Source of the DNA: Elysia marginata
Lineage: Eukaryota; Mollusca; Gastropoda; Plakobranchidae
NCBI GenBank assembly: GCA_019649035.1
Contig: BMAT01009103.1
Coordinates: forward strand, 240,232 to 263,986
Length of the DNA: 23,755 bases
Direction of reading: 5' to 3'
Shown: positions 21,739-23,755 of the stretch, piece by piece
Position numbering within the stretch: the first letter of the stretch is position 1
Layout: the number at the start of each line of letters is the position of its first letter
Program-made: the position numbers and the translations under genes
The notes under the pieces: generated by a model
The model's database searches: none
Told to the model about the DNA's origin: nothing
Seen by the model: the letters and a program-made list of their open reading frames with translations, nothing else

Positions 21739-21760
21739 GTATATATATATATATATTATA
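21739..21760. repeat. TA dinucleotide run
   Basis: A short (TA)n run of about ten units, continuing into ATTATATC. Confidence 0.85.
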
Positions 21761-23440
21761 TCATAAAACTCTGTATGAAGAAACATTATTAATAAATTAT
21801 TAGTACAAGTATGTTACCAAAGTTCGAAATGCATTAAAAAAATACGGTAGTAAAACTGCAGAGGTAGTCAAGTTTATCATAGTTTTCCATGGGCATGGCT
21901 AAATCATGAAACTCCAGTGTAAACTGATAAATCCGAATCTATAGTATGAGATCTATTTTTGTCATTAGTGTGTCGCAATGTTTTCTCTAGAGGAAGTTAT
22001 TGTGCGTGACCAGGCTTTGATCTAAGCCTCCCCACCTGACACTAATCTCTCCAGGTTTTCTATTCTACACGCATTATTAGAGGCCGTTCACACGTGTGGC
22101 TTCATGTCACTCTCCATCTGAAAGCCGCCATCGTATCTGATCACCACTAGAACTAGAATGACAGTTTATCGTAAAAGTCAAGCAAGTTGCTAAAAAATCA
22201 GACGGGAGCTGTTTGCTCTGAATGCGTCTAGGAGTCGTATTACCGTCTACATTTCCATTTCAGGCAATCAAAATCCTTCTTAACTGAAAGTTTAAACCTG
22301 CGTTGATTACGCTCGTAAATGTGTTTGTATAGACAGAGGCTATAATGACATGGATACTTCACAACTATCACCTGAAACCGGAATTTTTCTTTATTGGTAA
22401 GGTTTCGTCGAAACTAATTCCCTCGTCGTCTCAATTTCAATGTAACTAAAAAAGATTATTTTGTGCAAAATATAATTTTACAAACGTGATTTCCTTTAAA
22501 ATCAAATTTTATCTATTATTTTAAGAGTTTTCAAAGTTATATTTCAAGATAAAAAGACAAAACTGTTTTAGCAAAAACAAACCTGTCTTAGCGATTTCAA
22601 AACTTGTATCCTCTTATATTGAATTATCATCAAGTTGTAGCCCTGGGGCCCGGTCATAGACGCATAGTTTTTAAATGTGAGGTCTTAAGATGGAAGCCCG
22701 ACTTCACCCAGGAGTGGCTATCAGACTATTGCACATACAATGTACATGGCAAAACACTAGCTACATTTAAACTTTTCGTAAAACTGAATGTTAATGCCGT
22801 GCGTGATTTCTCTCGCCTGCAGATGTGTTGTCCCGTGTGGTTTTATTCAGTAGACTGTAGCATTATAGAGGTAACTTACATATAGACTCTTGCTTTTGTA
22901 GAAATGAAGTTATTCTTAGAATTTACTATAATTATGCCTAATCATTGTGCATGTATATGGATATTTCTTATGAACCTGTGTGCCTTACCGTCAACATTTT
23001 TTCTATCAGCGCTTCTCCTCCGTGAGGTGAGAAGGTAAGCTGATTGGTACTGGCCAAGGTGATGTTATCAAAGGGCCAAACAACTCAAACCGAATTTACT
23101 GTGCCATTATTTTTGCTCACTATTGCTGAGAGTCTGAGAGCATACAGCGTGCATTTTGGTGAGCTCTAAATGTTTTATTCTCTTCTAACTTTGACAAAAG
23201 TGAGTTTGTACAGATTGATAAAAAAAACTTGTACAAAATATTATTGACCTCTTCAACTAATTGATCTCCGCCTAAAGGTAGGAAAACACCAGTGGTAAGA
23301 CGGTTTTGGGGGTTTTAGCCTGCACTACGTACTACGGAAGCCTAAAGCTTAGCGACGAATGAAAAGATAGGCGTTGCTGTACTATAGACGAAAACCCAAC
23401 ACAAACCTTCAGATCCGGTCAGAGCGTCAGTCTAAATGCC
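21761..23440. other. Intergenic or intronic DNA, no firm gene
   Basis: If the possible minus-strand exon at the right edge is real, this stretch may be intron of that gene. The segment near 22640-22690 (GGGGCCCGGTCATAGACGCA and then GGTCTTAAGATGG) resembles a GGGCCCGGT...TCTTAAG repeat common in marine invertebrates. The frame 22604-22885 over it has no known relatives. Confidence 0.45.
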
Positions 23441-23450
23441 GGTGTAAACA

Positions 23451-23570
23451 AAACACCCAAAAACTAAGACATATTGTATACAAGGAGTAAAACATTATGA
23501 AAAAGTAAAAAAAAACACCCAAAAACCTAAAACATACTGTATACAAGGCATTAAACCTTATGAACAAGTA
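23451..23570 (+). repeat. Imperfect ~62-bp tandem duplication
   Basis: Copy 1 (23451-23507) and copy 2 (23513-23570) share AAACACCCAAAAAC, then TAAGACATA or TAAAACATA, then TGTATACAAGG and TTATGAAMAAGTA. The two starts are 62 nt apart. It lies about 50 nt from the donor of the possible exon at 23625-23696. Confidence 0.85.
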
Positions 23571-23624
23571 TGCCTCCTAGTTCTAAACGTTTGCAAAACA
23601 AAGAGACTTGTATGAAAATCTTAC

Positions 23625-23696
23625 CTTCCTTCATAACAGTGAACGGGACGAGGTGGTAGAGATCACATACTTTTTTTTTCATTTTCAGATCATCAA
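23625..23696 (-). CDS. Possible 72-nt internal exon of an unidentified gene
   Basis: On the minus strand a candidate acceptor TTATTTTACCAAG| is followed by 72 nt ending in a strong donor AAGGAAG|GTAAGA. In the only open frame (phase 1 at both ends) it encodes DDLKMKKKVCDLYHLVPFTV followed by MKE. The short stretch KKKVCDLYHLVPF faintly recalls the RTxxDLFRLVPF segment of LETM1 proteins, but what follows does not fit, so no function is assigned. The upstream frame stays open to the window edge, so the exon could instead extend past 23755. No partner exon was found downstream. Confidence 0.35.
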
Positions 23697-23755
23697 CTTG
23701 GTAAAATAAGTAAACTAAGCAATTGTTGCTATGAGAGTAAGTGTAGAAATACATG

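Overview
This is a eukaryotic, AT-rich, gene-poor window. It contains long introns, microsatellites and many decayed transposons, and shows no bacterial operon structure. The density of snail-type repeats (tRNA-derived SINEs, CTAGATC-rich blocks, CTACATGTA-type words) and a conserved motile-cilium gene suggest a metazoan, most likely a lophotrochozoan and possibly a gastropod mollusc. That placement is an inference from repeat style and gene content; no taxonomic marker is present.

The main result is one complete spliced protein-coding gene on the minus strand, spanning 9777 down to 4203. Its four short exons (9642-9777, 6888-6947, 5765-5868, 4203-4316) have matching phases and canonical GT-AG borders. 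Together they encode a 137-residue FAM183/CFAP144 protein, a microtubule inner protein of motile cilia. None of the exons stands out as a long ORF. A candidate poly(A) signal lies at 4097-4102. The 5' flank has a forkhead-like site and an RFX half-site-like word, which would suit a ciliary gene.

Region by region:
- 1-182: minus-strand tRNA-derived SINE.
- 1640-2295: frameshifted 3' end of a LINE pol, minus strand.
- 4203-9777: the cilia gene. Intron 3 carries an old SINE-like repeat, and intron 1 carries a plus-strand LINE fossil (7936-8775), antisense to the gene.
- 10.3-11.3 kb: GTT and GT/GA microsatellites.
- 11.3-15.8 kb: no supportable gene.
- 15.8-18.1 kb: a fourfold short direct repeat, a CAT microsatellite, a PIF/Harbinger transposase fossil (16968-17660, minus), a two-copy repeat with internal palindromes, and a perfect 25-bp inverted repeat.
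- 19568-19975: a 51-bp minisatellite.
- 20.0-23.4 kb: no supportable gene.
- Right edge: a possible 72-bp internal exon (23625-23696, minus) of an unidentified gene leaving the window.

The genes do not form a system. There is one ciliary gene embedded in ordinary repeat-rich animal DNA, and I found no convincing new multi-gene system.
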